The translations under genes were made by a program, and so were the position numbers. Below, in pieces: positions 8,164-17,324 of a stretch of DNA of 50,235 nt (position 1 is its first letter; the number at the start of each line of letters is the position of its first letter). The notes below the pieces were generated by a model, which was given only the letters and a program-made list of their open reading frames with translations, ran no database searches and had not been told where the DNA came from. The DNA is taken from NCBI GenBank assembly GCA_030648515.1, contig JAUSHK010000001.1, forward strand, positions 73,688 through 123,922, read 5' to 3'. The stretch is from Candidatus Jorgensenbacteria bacterium (GTDB lineage Bacteria > Patescibacteriota > Minisyncoccia > UBA6257 > GWB1-50-10).

Positions 8164-8664
8164 TTACGACGACTTTTCTGATTTTGCTTTGAGTATGAAC
8201 ATGAATGACTTTATCGGCGCGGCAATCATGCCGACAAGCTGGCCCAAAAGAATTTCGCGCGAGGGCAATTTACCGATTGCAACAACTTCCTTCGCGTCAA
8301 TGAACCGTTTCTCCGCGACATCCAGTCCGCCCAAGATCTTAAAAATCCCCTTCTTCTCATGCTCTTTCACGAAACGGTAAACCGTGCCGGCAACCTCAAC
8401 AATATCTTTCGGAGAAAACACGACACCCGTCTGCCCTTCGTACTGCTTCGTGTCGAACGGCGCTCCGCTCTTTTCAAAGATGATTTTGAGCAAACGCTTT
8501 TTCACCACGCGGAACGGCGTTTCAATCGCCCGAAGCGCGCGCCGGAGCGCGTTCATTTCGTTTGACGAAAGCCCCGTAAAATCAGTGATGATGACGGTTT
8601 TGCTTTTCTTTAAATCCTCTAAGCCGCTCTCAATCGCTTCTGTTTTTTGTTTTTTTGTCTTCAT
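8164..8664 (-). CDS. rplJ: 50S ribosomal protein L10
   Basis: 'VIITDFTGLSSNEMNALRRALR' plus rplL linkage. Confidence 0.94.
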   Translation of the reverse strand: MKTKKQKTEAIESGLEDLKKSKTVIITDFTGLSSNEMNALRRALRAIETPFRVVKKRLLKIIFEKSGAPFDTKQYEGQTGVVFSPKDIVEVAGTVYRFVKEHEKKGIFKILGGLDVAEKRFIDAKEVVAIGKLPSREILLGQLVGMIAAPIKSFMFILKAKSEKSS

Positions 8665-8807
8665 GCTTAAAAATAAAAACTACGACCTTTGCCGTAGATG
8701 GTGAATTAGTAAGTAGTTTATAGGTTGTAGTTTGTAGAACAGATTTCAAAATTCATGATTCTACTCACTACCTACTACTCACTACTAACTAGCATTTCCT
8801 CGGTAGG

Positions 8808-8882
8808 ACCCTCATTCGCTTACGCTACGGACGGGTAAACTTCTGTCCGATGTACATCGGACTGCCTACTTTCTACGGATTT
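8808..8882 (-). promoter_or_regulatory. ribosomal L10 leader-like RNA upstream of rplJ
   Basis: Minus strand CCGTAGAAAGTAGGC - GTCCGATGTACATCGGAC hairpin - GTCCTACCGAGG, matching the CCGUAG...CUACCGAGG pattern of L10 leaders. Confidence 0.65.
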
Positions 8883-8887
8883 ACTAT

Positions 8888-8916
8888 ATACTACACCGCT
8901 AATTATTTAGTGTCAA
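8888..8916 (-). promoter_or_regulatory. sigma70-type promoter of rplJL: TTGACA-17-TAGTAT
   Basis: Minus strand TTGACACTAAATAATTAGCGGTGTAGTAT. Confidence 0.65.
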
Positions 8917-10029
8917 TTAAAGCTCCCCATCCAATTCCTCAAGCAACTTCTTTGCCTTCGCGGAAAGCGACGACGGAGTTTTTACATTGAACGTGACGTA
9001 AAGATCGCCGCGCGAGCCGTGCCCACCGAACATGCCGAGTTTAGGCATCCCGCGCCCTGAAACTTTGAGCCGCTCTCTCACGTTAAATCCTAACGGAACT
9101 TCAAGCATGAACGCCTCGCCTCCGATGTCTTTCATCTTAATCGCTTTTCCTAAAAGCATATCGGTAATGCGGATGTCTTTTGTAGTAAAAAGATCTGCTT
9201 TCTTTCGTTCAAATGTCGGGTGCTTCGTGATGCGCACTGTAACATATAAATCACCCGCAGCGTTCCCATACTCGCCCGCTTCACCCATCCCGCTCACTTT
9301 GATAATCTGGCCATCTTCAACACCAGGAGCAATTTCAACAGTAAACTCGCGCGTGCCGGTAACACGCCCAAGCCCCTTGCACGTTGCGCATGGCTTCTTC
9401 GGCACCTCGCCGCGGCCGTGGCACTCGGGGCATGTTTTTACCTGCGAAAAATTTCCAAAGAATGTTTTACGTTCCTCGCGTATCTCTCCTTTCCCTCTGC
9501 ACATCGCGCATTCCTTAAGCCCATCATTTTTTTCATATCCAAGCCCCTTACACGTCCCGCACGACATATACGTTCTGTAGCGCATCTCGCGTTTCGTGCC
9601 GGAAAATGCGTCTTCAAGAGAAATTTCCTGAACCGTTTCAATATCAGAACCGCGCGTGTATGTGGAGCGCTGGCGACCACCGAATCCGCCGCCGAATATC
9701 GTTTCAAAAATATCACCGAAATCGCCTAAATCTTCAGGGTTAACATTCCATCTGAATCCCTCCTGATTGCCACCAAACCCGAAACCCTCTGCCCCAGACC
9801 AGCCGGCTCCACCCTGCGCGTTGTCAGACACGCGGCCATAACGATCGTACTGCATTCGTTTCTCTTTATTGGAGAGAACCTGATACGCTTCGTTAATTTC
9901 TTTAAATTTTGCTTCGTTTCCGCCAGCTTTATCGGGATGGTACTGATGTGCGAGCTTGCGGTACGCTTTTTTAATATCCTCTTCCGAGGCATCGCGGGAA
10001 ACTCCCAAAATGGTATAGAAATCTTTCAT
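8917..10029 (-). CDS. dnaJ: molecular chaperone DnaJ
   Basis: J-domain with HPD, four CxxCxGxG zinc repeats. Confidence 0.97.
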   Translation of the reverse strand: MKDFYTILGVSRDASEEDIKKAYRKLAHQYHPDKAGGNEAKFKEINEAYQVLSNKEKRMQYDRYGRVSDNAQGGAGWSGAEGFGFGGNQEGFRWNVNPEDLGDFGDIFETIFGGGFGGRQRSTYTRGSDIETVQEISLEDAFSGTKREMRYRTYMSCGTCKGLGYEKNDGLKECAMCRGKGEIREERKTFFGNFSQVKTCPECHGRGEVPKKPCATCKGLGRVTGTREFTVEIAPGVEDGQIIKVSGMGEAGEYGNAAGDLYVTVRITKHPTFERKKADLFTTKDIRITDMLLGKAIKMKDIGGEAFMLEVPLGFNVRERLKVSGRGMPKLGMFGGHGSRGDLYVTFNVKTPSSLSAKAKKLLEELDGEL

Positions 10030-10043
10030 ATAATAATGGCGTA

Positions 10044-11093
10044 TTACGAAAGCACGACAAATTCGCGGTTCCGCATCTCAATCGTGATGCGGGCAAAACC
10101 CGCAATAAGCAGAAGCTTAAAAAGAAGATATCCGATAAATTCAATGATTGGCAAAAGTATAAGCGCAATGCCGCGCAAGGCGAGGAAAAACAGCACCGCG
10201 CCGGTTGCGCCCAAAAGACTTTTTGCTCCGCCGGAAAAATTTCCGAGCGCGTTTTTCACGATGCGGAAAATAGCATCGCCGGCGCGTTCTTGTAAATTAA
10301 GCGTCCCAAAACGGCCTTCGAGCGACTGGATGAGATTTGTAGAAAGGGCGTCAATAATTCTATCCTGAGTTTCTTGCGGAAGTTGCGTGAGATCACCTTG
10401 CAGTCCGAGATTTGGATCATTAATCGGCTGAAAACGGGTTTTATTAATTGTGCTCTTTGCGACCGCCCGAGCAAATTCACTGATAGTCTGATTAAACGAG
10501 ACTCCCGCAAATTGAAGCTTGAGCACCGGGTCTGCAGACACCAAAATTTGATTCATAGTAAACTGCCCCGTTTCCGCATTTAATTTCCCCAAGCCAATGT
10601 ATTCGACATATGCAAGAATGGAAAGGAATATGAGAAACCCAGTGACGAGCTTTGTCATAACCGGCCGGGCAATTTCAAAAAAGTGTATAGCAAGCCCATT
10701 TTCTAAAATCCGCTTCCCCCGCACGGCACCATTAACCGTGAATATAAGAAAAAGCGCGAACGCGGCAAAAAGCAGCGTTGCAAATCCGGAAGCGGCAACG
10801 GAGAAGAAAAAGAGAAGCGGAATAAAGCACTCAATAAACAGCGTTCCGCGGAGCAGCCATTTATCTTTCAAAAAGAAAACATTAAAAACGGTAAAAATCG
10901 CGAAGAGCGCTGCAAACGAAAAACTCGCGAGAAGCGGCGCAAGGCGGCTCGCTGTAAAAAAAATACTCAGGTAATAGCCGGCAAGCGCGCTTGAGCCAAG
11001 CCCAAGAAAAACGAGGACAATTAATTTCCACGCGCTTGTGTCGGCTTCCGTTTCTCCTACCGGATTAACTATTTGTCGGAGGCTTGTTTCCAT
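10044..11093 (-). CDS. multi-TM membrane protein of unknown function in the heat-shock operon
   Basis: 349 aa, several hydrophobic spans; start overlaps dnaK 3' end by 29 nt. Confidence 0.75.
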   Translation of the reverse strand: METSLRQIVNPVGETEADTSAWKLIVLVFLGLGSSALAGYYLSIFFTASRLAPLLASFSFAALFAIFTVFNVFFLKDKWLLRGTLFIECFIPLLFFFSVAASGFATLLFAAFALFLIFTVNGAVRGKRILENGLAIHFFEIARPVMTKLVTGFLIFLSILAYVEYIGLGKLNAETGQFTMNQILVSADPVLKLQFAGVSFNQTISEFARAVAKSTINKTRFQPINDPNLGLQGDLTQLPQETQDRIIDALSTNLIQSLEGRFGTLNLQERAGDAIFRIVKNALGNFSGGAKSLLGATGAVLFFLALRGIALILLPIIEFIGYLLFKLLLIAGFARITIEMRNREFVVLS

Positions 11094-12930
11094 CAGTTGG
11101 GGCGTCTGACCCTTTTTCTTTATACATCATTTCGCCGATTTTTTGTAGCTCGGTTGAAAGTTCCTGCGTCGCCTGTTTCACCGCTTCCGTGTCACTGCCG
11201 TCCTTAACCTCCTTAACACGGTCAATTTTCTTTGTGATATTTTCTTTTACATCAGCCGGCACCTTGTCCCCCGCGTCACGTAAACTTTTCTCGGCGACAT
11301 ATATCAAAGTTTCCGCCTGATTTTTAATTTCAATGGCTTCACGCTTCTTTTGATCGTCGGCAGCGTGCTCAATCGCTTCTTTCTTGAGCTTTTCAATCTC
11401 GTCCTTACTCAAACTTGTTGACGCCTCAATTTTCACCGACTGCGATTTTCCAGTTGCTTTGTCTTTTGCTGAAACGCTTAAAATTCCATTCGCATCAATA
11501 TCAAACGTAACTTCAATCTGCGGTATGCCGCGCGGTGAAGGCGGGATGCCGTCCAAAATAAATCTCGCGAGCGTTTTGTTGTCCGCCATCATCGGCCGTT
11601 CGCCCTGCCCGATATGAATTTCAACCGATGTCTGGCTGTCCGCGGCTGTTGAGAACACCTGCGTCTTTGACGTCGGGACGGTTGTATTTTTTTGAATCAT
11701 CGGCGTCGCAACGCTTCCCAATGTTTCAATGCTCAAAGTAAGCGGGGTTACGTCAAGAAGCAAAATGTCTTTCACGTCGCCTTGTAGAATTCCAGCCTGA
11801 ACCGCGGCACCGGCCGCAACGACTTCGTCCGGATTAATGCCTTTGTGCGGCTCCTTGCCAAACAATTTTTTAACCGCCTCCTGTATCGCCGGCATGCGCG
11901 TTTGCCCGCCAACAAGCACAATCTCGTCAATATCAGAAAGCTTAAACCCGGCGCCTTTTGGCGACGGCGCGGTTACCGCTTCCTTCGTAAGCTCTACTGA
12001 GTGGTCAATCATGTCGCGCACGAGATCCTCAAGCTTTGCGCGCGTAAGTTTCATTATGAAATGTTTCGGGCCTGAAGAATCCGATGTGATATACGGAAGA
12101 TTGATTTCCGACTCAAGCGCGGTTGAAAGCTCGTGTTTCGCCCGCTCCGCGGCCTCTTTGAGACGCTGAATTGCAAGCGAATCTTTTGATATATCAATAC
12201 CGTCCTGTTTTTTATATTCCGCGACGAGATATTCAATGATGCGCTTATCAAAATCGTCGCCGCCTAAGTGCGTGTCACCACCGGTCGCTTTGACTTCAAC
12301 CGTGTCATCACCGACTTCAAGGATTGAAATGTCAAACGTACCGCCACCGAAGTCATATACAACAATCTGCTCGTTCTTTTTGCGGTTCATGCCATATGCG
12401 AGCGCTGCCGCAGTCGGCTCGTTGATAATGCGCCGCACCTTGAATCCCGCTATCTCGCCTGCATTCTTAGTCGCCTGCCGCTGTGAGTCATCAAAATATG
12501 CCGGCACGGTTATAACCGCCTCGTCTATTTTTTCTCCAAGCTTCGCCTCCGCATCAAGCTTGAGCTTTTGGAGAACCATCGCGGAAATTTCTTCCGGCTT
12601 ATACCACCTGTCGCCCATTTTTACCTCAACTCCGCCGGTTGCTGATTTCTGTAAATCAAAAGAAAGCCACTTTCTATCTCGCTGGACTTCCGGGTCGTCA
12701 AACTTCCGGCCAATGAGGCGCTTCACCGAAAAAATGGTGTTCTTTGGATTAACAACCGACTGGCGCTTTGCTAAAAGCCCGGCAAGCCGTTCGTTTGATT
12801 TGTTGATGGCAACGATTGACGGAGTCGTGCGATTGCCCTCTTCATTCTCAAGAATGCGCGGCTCGCCGCCCTCCACAACCGCCATCGCTGAATTTGTCGT
12901 ACCGAGATCAATTCCTAAAATTTTTGGCAT
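11065..12930 (-). CDS. dnaK: chaperone DnaK (Hsp70)
   Basis: '[19 protein letters not shown]', '[17 protein letters not shown]', '[15 protein letters not shown]'. Confidence 0.98.
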   Translation of the reverse strand: MPKILGIDLGTTNSAMAVVEGGEPRILENEEGNRTTPSIVAINKSNERLAGLLAKRQSVVNPKNTIFSVKRLIGRKFDDPEVQRDRKWLSFDLQKSATGGVEVKMGDRWYKPEEISAMVLQKLKLDAEAKLGEKIDEAVITVPAYFDDSQRQATKNAGEIAGFKVRRIINEPTAAALAYGMNRKKNEQIVVYDFGGGTFDISILEVGDDTVEVKATGGDTHLGGDDFDKRIIEYLVAEYKKQDGIDISKDSLAIQRLKEAAERAKHELSTALESEINLPYITSDSSGPKHFIMKLTRAKLEDLVRDMIDHSVELTKEAVTAPSPKGAGFKLSDIDEIVLVGGQTRMPAIQEAVKKLFGKEPHKGINPDEVVAAGAAVQAGILQGDVKDILLLDVTPLTLSIETLGSVATPMIQKNTTVPTSKTQVFSTAADSQTSVEIHIGQGERPMMADNKTLARFILDGIPPSPRGIPQIEVTFDIDANGILSVSAKDKATGKSQSVKIEASTSLSKDEIEKLKKEAIEHAADDQKKREAIEIKNQAETLIYVAEKSLRDAGDKVPADVKENITKKIDRVKEVKDGSDTEAVKQATQELSTELQKIGEMMYKEKGSDAPTDGNKPPTNS

Positions 12931-12963
12931 ATGTTTAATTATATAATTTATTGTTTATGACTT

Positions 12964-13488
12964 TTATTTTTTATTGTTCGTATCTTGTTTTTGGCCTTTT
13001 GAAATTACTACGCGTGTCGGCCGCAATGTTTTCCCGTGAAGCAGATATCCTTTCCTAATCTCTTCGACTATTGCGCCTTCGGGATGCGGCGACACTACTT
13101 CAGAAACGGCTTCATGAAACATCGGGTTGAACTTTTCTCCTGGGGAAGCGGCTATTGGTTCAAGCCCTGAACGTTTTAAAATGTCTTCGAGTTGTGACTT
13201 GATAATCAAGAGCCCGCGATAACCAGCGTCCTGTTCTGGAACGCTCTTAAGCGCCAAATTAAAACTGTCCAAAACTGACGTTAAGTCTTCTATGAACGAA
13301 GCGTGTGATAATTTTGTAAACTCCACAAACCTTTGCGCTTCATCTTTTTTGTAATTCGCGAGATCCGCTTTTGCCCGTTTCCACCCGTCAAGATATTCGT
13401 CGCGTTCACGCTCGCACTTTGCGCACGCCGCGTCCGGCGCTTCTTGCGGCGCCCCGTTTTGTGTTTGACTTTTCTTTTCTTCTTCCAT
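12964..13488 (-). CDS. grpE: nucleotide exchange factor GrpE
   Basis: 'ERDEYLDGWKRAKADLANYKKDEAQR' ... 'VVSPHPEGAIVEEIRKGYLLHGKTLRPTRVVIS'. Confidence 0.93.
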   Translation of the reverse strand: MEEEKKSQTQNGAPQEAPDAACAKCERERDEYLDGWKRAKADLANYKKDEAQRFVEFTKLSHASFIEDLTSVLDSFNLALKSVPEQDAGYRGLLIIKSQLEDILKRSGLEPIAASPGEKFNPMFHEAVSEVVSPHPEGAIVEEIRKGYLLHGKTLRPTRVVISKGQKQDTNNKK

Positions 13489-13506
13489 GTTTTTTATTAA
13501 TACTAA

Positions 13507-14205
13507 CTACTTGATACTGGATACTTTTTTAATCGACTTAAAAAGTGCCATGGATTTCCGGTAATCCATTCGTTTCGGACCGATAATAGCAAGCGTAAAT
13601 TCTCCGCCATCGGTAGAAAAATTTCCGGTAAGAACCGAGATGCAGTCACTTTTTGCGACAGAGCTTTTCCCGACAAAGACCTGCGGCAACGCATCGCCTT
13701 GAAATGCTTCAGCTAGACCGCGCAATCGCTTAGGAAGCATTTCGCAATCCTCAACTATTCCAACTAAGTCATCTTTCCTGTCCGCCTCAACATGCCCGAG
13801 GAGATCGCTTAAATTGCTGGACTGCGCATCGCCCAAAGCACCCCACACCATACTCACAACATTAAACTGGCTTGCGATATCTTCTAAAAATGAAGATTTT
13901 TCCTCTAAGAGAAATTCGCGGGCGAGCGAAATAGCATTCTCTGTGAGATTTTCAGGAAGCTGCTCCCGCGTCCGTTCCACAAAAAAACGGTATGCTTTAT
14001 TCGTTGGAAATCTTCCGCCCGACGGATGGTTTTGATAAAAATACCCGTCATCCGCAAGCGCGTTCAGTTCAAGCCGTATTGTCGCCGGCTTTATCCCGAA
14101 GTCGTACGTTTCGTATAAATATTCAGACGTTATGGGCCGCCCCGACTTGATAAAGTCGCTGATTGCCGTCTCAAGAATGGCTTGCGCCCGTTCGCTTTGT
14201 TTCAC
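13507..14205 (-). CDS. hrcA: heat-inducible transcription repressor HrcA-like; likely GTG start at 14205
   Basis: 'QAILETAISDFIKSGRPITSEYLYETYDFGIKPATIRLELNALADDGYFYQNHPSGGRFPTNKAYRFFV'; the ORF-track ATG at 14241 lies inside CIRCE. Confidence 0.88.
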   Translation of the reverse strand: MKQSERAQAILETAISDFIKSGRPITSEYLYETYDFGIKPATIRLELNALADDGYFYQNHPSGGRFPTNKAYRFFVERTREQLPENLTENAISLAREFLLEEKSSFLEDIASQFNVVSMVWGALGDAQSSNLSDLLGHVEADRKDDLVGIVEDCEMLPKRLRGLAEAFQGDALPQVFVGKSSVAKSDCISVLTGNFSTDGGEFTLAIIGPKRMDYRKSMALFKSIKKVSSIK

Positions 14206-14212
14206 AGTGTCT

Positions 14213-14241
14213 AGTATAGGATTAGCACTCAACCAAGTCAA
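14213..14241 (-). promoter_or_regulatory. hrcA promoter TTGACT-17-TATACT overlapping CIRCE
   Basis: Minus strand TTGACTTGGTTGAGTGCTAATCCTATACT. Confidence 0.8.
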
Positions 14242-14248
14242 GTGCTAG
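14222..14248 (-). promoter_or_regulatory. CIRCE operator (HrcA binding site)
   Basis: TTAGCACTC-N9-AAGTGCTAG, near-perfect CIRCE inverted repeat. Confidence 0.9.
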
Positions 14249-14284
14249 TTTAATACAAACACGGAATTGACTGTCTATTTTAGA

Positions 14285-14327
14285 AAATAAAAAACGGTGA
14301 GGCTAATGCCAATACCCGTTTTTTTAT
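14285..14327. terminator. terminator-like hairpin with A/T runs on both sides
   Basis: AAAAAACGG...GGC-ATTA-GCC...CCGTTTTTT on the minus strand. Confidence 0.5.
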
Positions 14328-14350
14328 TACAGGCAAAGTAATTGTCTCAA

Positions 14351-15142
14351 CTATGGGCACGCTACTGGATCCAGTGTAATCGCGGAAAGGGCGTTATTTA
14401 CGCCAAGACGGGCACAGGTGCTTGAGGTGGACTCCAAAATGAGTCCGATTGAAGAACTTGTAAACGCTATGTCACCCGCTGAACGCATTGTTCCGCCAAA
14501 ATAAGCGTCCTGCCATTTTGCGCTTGAGGCGCCGAGATTGAGAGTGCCGTCGGCGTTCGGTAATAAACTAGAGTCAAACGTCGCGGCGGATACGCGCGCA
14601 ATCGCGCTTCGCCATGTCTGCGATACCTTACTCTGTGTGCTTGAGGTATTGTAATCAAGCGTGAGGTCAACTTGCACAACCGCCGTACCGCCCGGATTTT
14701 CGTACTTCGTCGCTGAAAAATTATTCACAGCCACTTTGTCGTTTGTGAGCGCGACAGCAGTGCTTGTTCCCTCCTGCATGTAGAGCACTGACAAATTGGT
14801 ATAAAAAACTGTCGGACTAAGCGAAGACGACGCCATAAGAAGAGAAATCGAAGAGCTTGCCGTGCCGGCAGTATTTGAAATAGCGCTTGATTCGCGGACA
14901 GACCGCTTTATCATCTCAGAAACAAACGAAAGCTGCTGGTTTACCTCATTCACTGACGCCTGCCGCAACTGGATATTGGTAATCGCCGCGAGGATGTTTA
15001 CCAAAAACACCGCGCTCACGGAAAAAATCGTGGCATAAATAAGTATCTCAACGAGTGTGAACCCACCGCGCGCTTTGAGACGCGCGAGTATCATGTATCC
15101 AGTATTATGTATCACGTATTTTTTCTCCGTGTTTTTCTTCAT
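14351..15142 (-). CDS. type IV pilin-like prepilin protein with tail-fibre-like C-terminal motif
   Basis: 'GGFTLVEILIYATIFSVSAVFLVNILA' class III signal; 'NLGASSAKWQDAYFGGT' near C-term. Confidence 0.75.
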   Translation of the reverse strand: MKKNTEKKYVIHNTGYMILARLKARGGFTLVEILIYATIFSVSAVFLVNILAAITNIQLRQASVNEVNQQLSFVSEMIKRSVRESSAISNTAGTASSSISLLMASSSLSPTVFYTNLSVLYMQEGTSTAVALTNDKVAVNNFSATKYENPGGTAVVQVDLTLDYNTSSTQSKVSQTWRSAIARVSAATFDSSLLPNADGTLNLGASSAKWQDAYFGGTMRSAGDIAFTSSSIGLILESTSSTCARLGVNNALSAITLDPVACP

Positions 15143-15208
15143 ACTTACTACTTTATACTTGCTACTTGATACTCTTATAATAGCACGCTGGCTGATGAGA
15201 TTAAGAAT

Positions 15209-16030
15209 TTACTTATAGTACACGCGGTTAGGAACGCGAAAATCCAGGTACGAAAGCGAACTTAGAGTGAGCTGTTTTGAAAGATTGTTTAAAACCGCGT
15301 TGAGATTGTCCGGCGTGAAATCCAAACTGAAATAGAATGAAAAACCGAGCGTTGAAACAACCTCAAATTCGCGGAGGGAAAAATCGCGCACGATAATTTT
15401 TGAAATTGGAATGCCATTATCCTTAAGAATTTGAAGCGTTCCGAAAAAACTATTGCGCCACGCGGAACGCGGAAAAAGCGAGATGCCGATGAGCGGCTCG
15501 CGCGAGTTTTGATCTTCAACTTCGGTGATTAAAACGCCTTCGCTCGCGGGCGCCGTTCCGAAAGCAATGCCGCTCTCGTCAAACACGTAACAGCTTGCCC
15601 GTCCGTATCCACCAACTGTCGGAGTAGGGCCTCCGTTCTTTGCACACCACGTTCCAAACCCTTCCCGCTCGCGTATAGTAACCGTGACATTTCGTTTTCC
15701 AAGATCAACGTTTTGCACCGCTTCAGCTACAATCGGTAAAATGTTTGCCGAGCTCAAACTATTTGGTAAAAATTTCCAAAAAAGGATATTGTCCGGCCCG
15801 AGCCATGAAAGAAGCTTGCTGTTGCCGACGCCGCGCGTCGAGAGGCTCGCAAGCAATGAATCGCGCGAAACGCTCCGAGTGCCGTTAATTTCAATATCGC
15901 GAACCTTAAGAAAACTTCCGTAGAGCACGACGTATAAAAGCGCGACAAGGATGCTAAGAAAAAGAAGCGCTACGAGCGCAAAAAGAAAATGTTTCGGCCC
16001 TGTCCTTTTGTGTAGTGCTCCGTAAACCAT
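15209..16030 (-). CDS. FtsQ/POTRA-like membrane protein
   Basis: N-terminal TM followed by 'VRDIEINGTRSVSRDSLLASL' POTRA-like segment. Confidence 0.55.
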   Translation of the reverse strand: MVYGALHKRTGPKHFLFALVALLFLSILVALLYVVLYGSFLKVRDIEINGTRSVSRDSLLASLSTRGVGNSKLLSWLGPDNILFWKFLPNSLSSANILPIVAEAVQNVDLGKRNVTVTIREREGFGTWCAKNGGPTPTVGGYGRASCYVFDESGIAFGTAPASEGVLITEVEDQNSREPLIGISLFPRSAWRNSFFGTLQILKDNGIPISKIIVRDFSLREFEVVSTLGFSFYFSLDFTPDNLNAVLNNLSKQLTLSSLSYLDFRVPNRVYYK

Positions 16031-16033
16031 GAT

Positions 16034-16675
16034 TTATTTATACACCCTTAATGGAAATGTGTATGTATTCGTTTTTCCGTTGTCGGTTACAAAAACTCTT
16101 ACCGTGTAGTCCCCTTCCTGGCTCCACGAGTGTTTCAAAACGGTGAGCCCGCTTGTCGCTGTTTTGCCGGACTCGCTCGTCCCGCTTCCCCAATCAACGG
16201 TGTATGACGAGCCGCTATTAATTGATATTGCAAACGATTCGCCTATCCCATACGCAATCGTCGCGGGCGGCGGCGGAACAGTAAAGCCGGGACCTGTGGG
16301 CTGAGAGACAACCGCACCCTGAAGCGGGCTGGTACCGACGGACGATGATGTAGAAATTCCAAAAAAATCTTTCGCTTTATTAATAATTTCCTCACCGACA
16401 GTCGTGAATACCTCTTTTATCTTATCCTTCGCGTATTGCGTCGTACTCTGCTGGACCTCGCCCACAACCGTCTGCGCGTATTCGTTTGCCTTCTGTTTTA
16501 TGGTGTTTTGAAGCTCTCCATTGTTTCCGGTGCGAAGCAGGTTTTGCGCATACTCCCTCACGCGATCCAATGATGGAATCTGCCCATTCCACCAGTCGGT
16601 GTATATTCTATATCCTGCATATATAATCGCCGCCGAAACCACGAGCCAAACGATTTTTCTAAACAGCGTTCCCAT
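16034..16675 (-). CDS. membrane-anchored protein with PKD-like C-terminal domain
   Basis: N-terminal TM; 'YTVDWGSGTSESGKTATSGLTVLKHSWSQEGDYTVRVFVTDNGKTNTYTFPLRV'. Confidence 0.6.
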   Translation of the reverse strand: MGTLFRKIVWLVVSAAIIYAGYRIYTDWWNGQIPSLDRVREYAQNLLRTGNNGELQNTIKQKANEYAQTVVGEVQQSTTQYAKDKIKEVFTTVGEEIINKAKDFFGISTSSSVGTSPLQGAVVSQPTGPGFTVPPPPATIAYGIGESFAISINSGSSYTVDWGSGTSESGKTATSGLTVLKHSWSQEGDYTVRVFVTDNGKTNTYTFPLRVYK

Positions 16676-16707
16676 TGTCTATATTCTACAACATTTTAAG
16701 GGAAATA

Positions 16708-16754
16708 GCGCAAAAAACAAAGCCCCTCAAACACCGAAGTGTTTAAGGGGGTTA
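16708..16754 (-). terminator. intrinsic terminator downstream of the receiver gene
   Basis: Minus strand CCCCTTAAACACTTCGGTGTTTGAGGGGCTTTGTTTTTTG, TTCG loop and T-rich tail. Confidence 0.85.
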
Positions 16755-17147
16755 AAGTATGAAAAAAGGTTCTCTCAAATCGTTAAGTAATGAATTTTTA
16801 TTTAAAATTTTTACTCCTAATTCCTTTGCTAATGCACTGTCTTCCTCACTGACGTGAGATGTGCACAGATAAAAGTTCTCCGTTCCTATTCCTTTTGTTT
16901 TGATATACCTGAACAATTTTTTTCCAAAAAGGAAGTTGATTATTTCTTTCGTCTGCGGATCCCTTTGTATTATGTCAACCAAAAACATGTGTGGAGGGTT
17001 GCCTTTTTGTATTCGTTTATCTACTTCTATATAAGCCTCTTCTAATGTTCCGCACAGAATAGAAGTATAACCTCCGAGAGCTAATATGTTGGCGATAGTA
17101 TCCAACCAAACTTGTTCATCATCCAACACTAATACTTCTTTTCCCAT
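16752..17147 (-). CDS. stand-alone response-regulator receiver-like protein
   Basis: 'VLVLDDEQVWLDTIANILALGGY', 'FLVDII', 'LCTSHVS', 'ILNKNS' receiver pattern; no output domain. Confidence 0.7.
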   Translation of the reverse strand: MGKEVLVLDDEQVWLDTIANILALGGYTSILCGTLEEAYIEVDKRIQKGNPPHMFLVDIIQRDPQTKEIINFLFGKKLFRYIKTKGIGTENFYLCTSHVSEEDSALAKELGVKILNKNSLLNDLREPFFIL

Positions 17148-17185
17148 AACTCTCTCCTATGTGAATTTTAAAAGAACAATTAATT

Positions 17186-17210
17186 CACTGAAAATGCTTT
17201 ATTTTCAGTG
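17186..17210 (-). promoter_or_regulatory. perfect inverted repeat at the predicted TSS of the receiver gene
   Basis: CACTGAAAAT-GCTTT-ATTTTCAGTG. Confidence 0.7.
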
Positions 17211-17215
17211 TTATA

Positions 17216-17244
17216 ATAATACACCGCAAATATAAAACCGTCAA
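17216..17244 (-). promoter_or_regulatory. promoter TTGACG-17-TATTAT for the receiver gene
   Basis: Minus strand TTGACGGTTTTATATTTGCGGTGTATTAT. Confidence 0.65.
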
Positions 17245-17253
17245 TGATGATTT

Positions 17254-17285
17254 ACGAGGTGGTATGACATGTCATACCACCTCGT
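17254..17285. repeat. 32-bp perfect palindrome
   Basis: ACGAGGTGGTATGACATGTCATACCACCTCGT. Confidence 0.95.
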
Positions 17286-17324
17286 TATCCGCCAAATTAT
17301 TTTTCTATCCCATCCCCTAAAAGC

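Noticed and set aside
8848-8866. GTCCGATGTACATCGGAC as a mobile palindrome
   Set aside because: It fits as a hairpin within the L10 leader-like RNA, so no mobile explanation is required.
10360-10390. TCCTGAGTTTCTTGCGG in the heat-shock membrane protein as another repeat copy
   Set aside because: Match is partial, lacks the CGAAGG half, and the encoded LPQETQDRI looks like ordinary protein.
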